From assembly GCA_054601695.1 (NCBI GenBank), contig BAAHQB010000043.1, positions 310,001 to 374,000 on the forward strand: a DNA stretch of 64,000 nucleotides. The letters run 5' to 3'. Below, piece by piece: positions 62,034 through 64,000 of this stretch (its first letter is position 1; each line of letters opens with the position of its first letter). The position numbers were made by a program, and so were the translations under genes. Source of the DNA: Amorphochlora amoebiformis (taxonomy: Eukaryota; Cercozoa; Chlorarachniophyceae). The notes under the pieces are model-generated. The model searched no databases and was not told the origin of the DNA. It saw nothing but the letters and a program-made list of their open reading frames with translations.

Positions 62034-63810
62034 TTTACCCTTTTTTGTTTTGTTTGTTAGCGTAAGAGTATTATGAATGTCATACCCTCTGTTTCTTGTG
62101 GCTATTTTATCCTTTTTTGTTTGTTTGTTAGCGTAAGAATATTATGAATGCTATACCCTCTGTCATTTTTTGTTTGTTGTTAGCGTAAGAGTTTATTATG
62201 GATGTCATATCATTACTGTGGCTATTTTATCCTTTTTTGTTTTGTTTGTTTCAGCGTAAGAATATTATGAATGTCATACCCTCTGTTTTCTGTGGCTATT
62301 TTATCCTTTTTTGTTTGTTTGTTAGCGTAAGAATATTGTGAATGTCATATCCTCTGTTTTCTGTGGCTATTTTACCCTTTTTTGGTTGTTCGTTAGCGTA
62401 AGAATATTATGAATCTATACCCTCTGTCATTTTTTGTTTGTTGTTAGCGTAAGAGTATTATGGATGTCATATCATTACTGTGGCTATTTTATCCTTTTTT
62501 GTTTTGTTTGTTAGCGTAAGAGTATTATGAATGCCATACCCTCTGTTTCCTGCGGCTATTCTACCCTTTTTTGTTTTGTTTGTTAGCGTAAGAATAGTAT
62601 GAATGTTATACCCTCTGTTTTCTGTGGCTATTTTACCCTTTTTTGTTTTGTTTGTTAGCGTAAGAATAGTATGAATGTTATACCCTCTGTTTTCTGTGGC
62701 TATTTTACCCTTTTTTGTTTTGTTTGTTAGCGTAAGAATATTATGAATGCTATACCCTCTGTCATTTTTTGTTTGTTGTTAGCGTAAGAGTTTATTATGG
62801 ATGTCATATCATTACTGTGGCTATTTTATCCTTTTTTGTTTTGTTTGTTTCAGCGTAAGAATATTATGAATGTCATACCCTCTGTTTTCTGTGGCTATTT
62901 TATCCTTTTTTGTTTGTTTGTTAGCGTAAGAATATTGTGAATGTCATATCCTCTGTTTTCTGTGGCTATTTTACCCTTTTTTGGTTGTTCGTTAGCGTAA
63001 GAATATTATGAATCTATACCCTCTGTCATTTTTTGTTTGTTGTTAGCGTAAGAGTATTATGGATGTCATATCATTACTGTGGCTATTTTATCCTTTTTTG
63101 TTTTGTTTGTTAGCGTAAGAGTATTATGAATGCCATACCCTCTGTTTCCTGCGGCTATTCTACCCTTTTTTGTTTTGTTTGTTAGCGTAAGAATAGTATG
63201 AATGTTATACCCTCTGTTTTCTGTGGCTATTTTACCCTTTTTTGTTTTGTTTGTTAGCGTAAGAATAGTATGAATGTTATACCCTCTGTTTTCTGTGGCT
63301 ATTTTACCCTTTTTTGTTTTGTTTGTTAGCGTAAGAATATTATGAATGCTATACCCTCTGTCATTTTTTGTTTGTTGTTAGCGTAAGAGTTTATTATGGA
63401 TGTCATATCATTACTGTGGCTATTTTATCCTTTTTTGTTTTGTTTGTTTCAGCGTAAGAATATTATGAATGTCATACCCTCTGTTTTCTGTGGCTATTTT
63501 ATCCTTTTTTGTTTGTTTGTTAGCGTAAGAATATTGTGAATGTCATATCCTCTGTTTTCTGTGGCTATTTTACCCTTTTTTGGTTGTTCGTTAGCGTAAG
63601 AATATTATGAATCTATACCCTCTGTCATTTTTTGTTTGTTGTTAGCGTAAGAGTATTATGGATGTCATATCATTACTGTGGCTATTTTATCCTTTTTTGT
63701 TTTGTTTGTTAGCGTAAGAGTATTATGAATGTCATACCCTCTGTTTCTTGTGGCTATTTTATCCTTTTTTGTTTGTTTGTTAGCGTAAGAATAGTATGAA
63801 TGTCATACGT
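62034..63810 (+). repeat. Higher-order minisatellite, 599-base period
   Basis: Units of about 65-80 bases (GGCTATTTTACCCTTTTTTG, TTTTGTTTGTTAGCGTAAGA, ATTATGAATGTCATACCCTC) in an order that repeats every 599 bases (marker GAGTTTATTATGG at 62189, 62788 and 63387). Each unit has a pyrimidine tract followed by TTAG, like an acceptor. Confidence 0.92.
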
Positions 63811-63826
63811 ACATATACAATGGATA

Positions 63827-63864
<38 letters not shown>

Positions 63865-63936
63865 GTGTGTGTGTTATACATATAGACATATGTACATATT
63901 TGCTAACATTTTTTATATACATATAAATTACTCTAA

Positions 63937-63967
<31 letters not shown>

Positions 63968-64000
63968 CATATATATATAAATTATAAAACCCAGATATAT

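Overview
Nuclear DNA of a eukaryote, very probably a photosynthetic protist. The evidence is spliceosomal genes with GT-AG introns (one GC-AG), exons often only 25-80 bases long, introns packed with (TA)n, interstitial TTAGGG-type telomeric repeats, a Ty1/copia-type element, and a complete tocopherol cyclase gene (a plastid enzyme). The tocopherol cyclase leader reads as a signal peptide followed by a Ser/Arg-rich stretch, which suggests a complex (secondary) plastid. That is inference, and I cannot name the species.

Most long open frames here are meaningless translations of (TA)n, (CT)n or (GA)n. I rebuilt the genes by joining short islands of unique sequence between the TA tracts, requiring splice dinucleotides, matching intron phase and family similarity. 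Six genes result, in three divergent pairs (- +, - +, - +): patatin-like phospholipase (-, 1488 to past the left edge) with a tyrosine-kinase-like kinase (+, 1730-24669, 26 exons); exportin-2/CSE1 (-, 32071-28618, 5 exons) with tocopherol cyclase VTE1 (+, 32245-47219, 19 exons); and a RING-H2 finger protein (-, 57865-48244, 14 exons) with an acyltransferase-3 family protein (+, about 58.7 kb to past the right edge). For the three central multi-exon genes and CSE1 the summed exon lengths are exact multiples of three and end in a stop, which is a strong internal check.

Mobile DNA: one young 1.6 kb LTR element coding only Gag (22831-24445) in the last kinase intron, two solo LTRs in introns (48774-49155, 60450-60763), and a 520 bp direct repeat pair (25288/26964) in the kinase-CSE1 intergenic region.

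The main discovery is a genome habit I call splice-junction echoes. Intron minisatellites are tandem copies of the neighbouring exon edge with its splice site. Copies of an exon's 5' edge plus acceptor lie only upstream of the real exon, and copies of a 3' edge plus donor lie only downstream. About twenty junctions show this. A second oddity is that all five telomeric-repeat tracts lie inside introns. Three of them form a splice site, and one intron (11100-11429) consists of telomeric repeat from end to end.
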